Shown here: one piece after another, positions 7,892-9,017 of the stretch
How positions within the stretch are numbered: the stretch's first letter is position 1
Layout of the letters: the number at the start of each line of letters is the position of its first letter
Assembly (NCBI GenBank): GCA_050050115.1
Contig: JASFUX010000143.1
Location: forward strand, 1-9,017
Source: JASFUX01 sp050050115
Lineage (GTDB): Bacteria; Pseudomonadota; Alphaproteobacteria; Caulobacterales; Maricaulaceae
Length of the DNA stretch: 9,017 bases
Direction of reading: 5' to 3'
Made by a program: the position numbers and the translations under genes
The notes under the pieces: generated by a model
Database searches by the model: none
What the model saw: only the letters and a program-made list of their open reading frames with translations
Told to the model about the DNA's origin: nothing

Positions 7892-9017
7892 ATGCCCGAC
7901 GATCACGGCGCGCACGCCGGCCCAAAATCCGATTTCGGCCGGTCGGAGCTCAACGAAGCGCTTCTTGAGACGATGTTTCTTTTCGGCGGCAACGCCGGCT
8001 ACATCGAAGAGCTGGCTGCGCGCTACGCCGAAGACCCCAATTCGGTCGACCCCAGCTGGCGCGCTTTCTTCGAAGAGCTCGGCGACAGCGGCGAGGTGGC
8101 GACGCGCGCCGAGCGCGGCCCCGCGTGGAAGCGCGCCGACTGGCCGCCCTCGAACGTCGACGAGATGATTACCGCGCTCACCGGCGAGACGCCGCGCGAG
8201 GCCAAGGCGCCGCAAAAGGCGCCTGATGGGAAGACGCCGGGCGCGCGCCCGGCAATCGCGCCGCCAAAGACGAACGGCGCGGCCGGAGAGGTTCATGCTG
8301 CGCCGAGCGACGCGGCGGTGCGGCGCACGACTCTCGATTCGATCCGTGCTCTGATGATGATCCGCGCCTATCGGATTCGCGGGCATCTCGCCGCCAATCT
8401 CGACCCGCTGCATATCGCCAGCTTCGGCGAGCAGCCCGAGCTTGATCCCGAGACCTACGGCTTCGGCCCTGAGGATCTCGACCGGCCGATCTTCATCGAC
8501 GGCGTTTTGGGGCTCGAGACCGCCACCGTGCGCCAGATGCTCGACATCCTGAAGCGCACCTATTGCTCGACCCTCGGCGTCGAGTTCATGCACATCACCA
8601 GCCCCGAAGAGAAAGCCTGGCTGCAGGAGCGGATCGAGGGCCCGGACAAGGGCGTCTCCTTCACCGCCGAGGGCAAGAAGGCGATCTTAAAGAAGCTGAT
8701 CGAGACCGAGACCTTCGAGCAGTTCCTGCACAAGCGCTATCCGGGTACGAAGCGTTTCGGCATCGACGGCGGGGAGGCGATGGTCCCCGCGCTCGAGCAG
8801 ATCATCAAGCGCGGCGGCGCGCTCGGGGTCGACGAGATCGTCATCGGCATGCCGCACCGCGGGCGCTTGAACGTCCTCGCGGCGGTGATGGGCAAGCCCT
8901 ATCACGCGATCTTCAACGAGTTCAAAGGCGCCGACACGAACGGCAAGAACGGCTACGGCTCGGGCGACGTGAAGTACCACCTCGGCGCCTCGTCCGACCG
9001 GGAGTTCGACGGCAACA
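7892..9017 (+). CDS. sucA: 2-oxoglutarate dehydrogenase E1 component, N-terminal part (truncated by window end)
   Basis: SucA is the thiamine diphosphate-dependent E1 subunit that decarboxylates 2-oxoglutarate and passes the succinyl group to lipoyl-E2, leading to succinyl-CoA. The frame is open to the last base: 375 residues of a protein normally near 950-1000. ETMFLFGGNAGYIEELAARY (26-45) and DPSWRAFFEEL (53-63) are the N-terminal E1 helix that binds the rest of the complex. An Ala/Pro/Lys-rich linker covers about 98-140. SIRALMMIRAYRIRGHLAANLDPL (150-173) starts the small domain. The catalytic domain begins with ETFEQFLHKRYPGTKRFGIDGGEA (274-296), then GMPHRGRLNVLAAVMGKP (319-336) and GDVKYHLG (358-365), all typical of this enzyme. 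The ThDP pyrophosphate motif lies beyond the window. The ATG at 7892 is the first start giving the usual N-terminus. SucA feeds SucCD, encoded directly upstream after an unusually structured 214-base gap. Confidence 0.96.
   Translation, partial: MPDDHGAHAGPKSDFGRSELNEALLETMFLFGGNAGYIEELAARYAEDPNSVDPSWRAFFEELGDSGEVATRAERGPAWKRADWPPSNVDEMITALTGETPREAKAPQKAPDGKTPGARPAIAPPKTNGAAGEVHAAPSDAAVRRTTLDSIRALMMIRAYRIRGHLAANLDPLHIASFGEQPELDPETYGFGPEDLDRPIFIDGVLGLETATVRQMLDILKRTYCSTLGVEFMHITSPEEKAWLQERIEGPDKGVSFTAEGKKAILKKLIETETFEQFLHKRYPGTKRFGIDGGEAMVPALEQIIKRGGALGVDEIVIGMPHRGRLNVLAAVMGKPYHAIFNEFKGADTNGKNGYGSGDVKYHLGASSDREFDGN

Noticed and set aside
6742..8593. Minus-strand open frames over sucD and the start of sucA
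   Set aside because: Antisense to certain genes; no domain, start signal or plausible product.

Overview
The window is GC-rich, densely coding bacterial DNA, almost certainly from an alphaproteobacterium. The evidence is SucC, SucD and SucA proteins of alphaproteobacterial type in the usual C-D-A order, a diheme-cytochrome tail and a large secreted M14 peptidase of kinds common in Hyphomonas/Maricaulis-like marine bacteria, and weak or absent Shine-Dalgarno sites at several genes. Placement in the Caulobacterales/Hyphomonadales is a guess from protein texture, not a demonstrated fact.

Layout. Bases 1-162 hold the last 53 codons of a cytochrome-like gene. Bases 225-2909 encode an exported zinc carboxypeptidase-like (M14) enzyme of 894 residues. 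It converges, with only 9 bases between stops, on a TetR-family repressor gene on the minus strand (3500-2919). The repressor is divergent from a GNAT acetyltransferase gene (3587-4030). The 86-base gap between these two carries an imperfect dyad and a TTGACA box that could form an autoregulated, leaderless tetR promoter. A recognisable promoter (TTGCTC, 16 bases, TATAAC) then starts the TCA-cycle block.

TCA block. The order is sucC (4150-5355), a small secreted four-cysteine protein (5373-5873), a three-helix membrane protein (5897-6265), a hotdog-fold acyl-CoA thioesterase (6272-6745), sucD (6766-7677), a 214-base intergenic region, and sucA (7892 to the window end, truncated). SucC and SucD are the two subunits of one enzyme, succinyl-CoA ligase, and their genes are normally adjacent. 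Here three genes with gaps of 6-23 bases sit between them, apparently within one transcription unit. SucA (2-oxoglutarate dehydrogenase E1) begins the complex that makes succinyl-CoA, the substrate of SucCD.

The most interesting parts are the three-gene insertion between sucC and sucD and the sucA leader. The leader contains three copies of a GAGTTG half-site in alternating orientation. Downstream it has a pair of overlapping hairpins, one of which buries the best-placed Shine-Dalgarno sequence of sucA. No insertion sequence, CRISPR array, tRNA or rRNA was seen, and no gap without a gene exceeds 300 bases.
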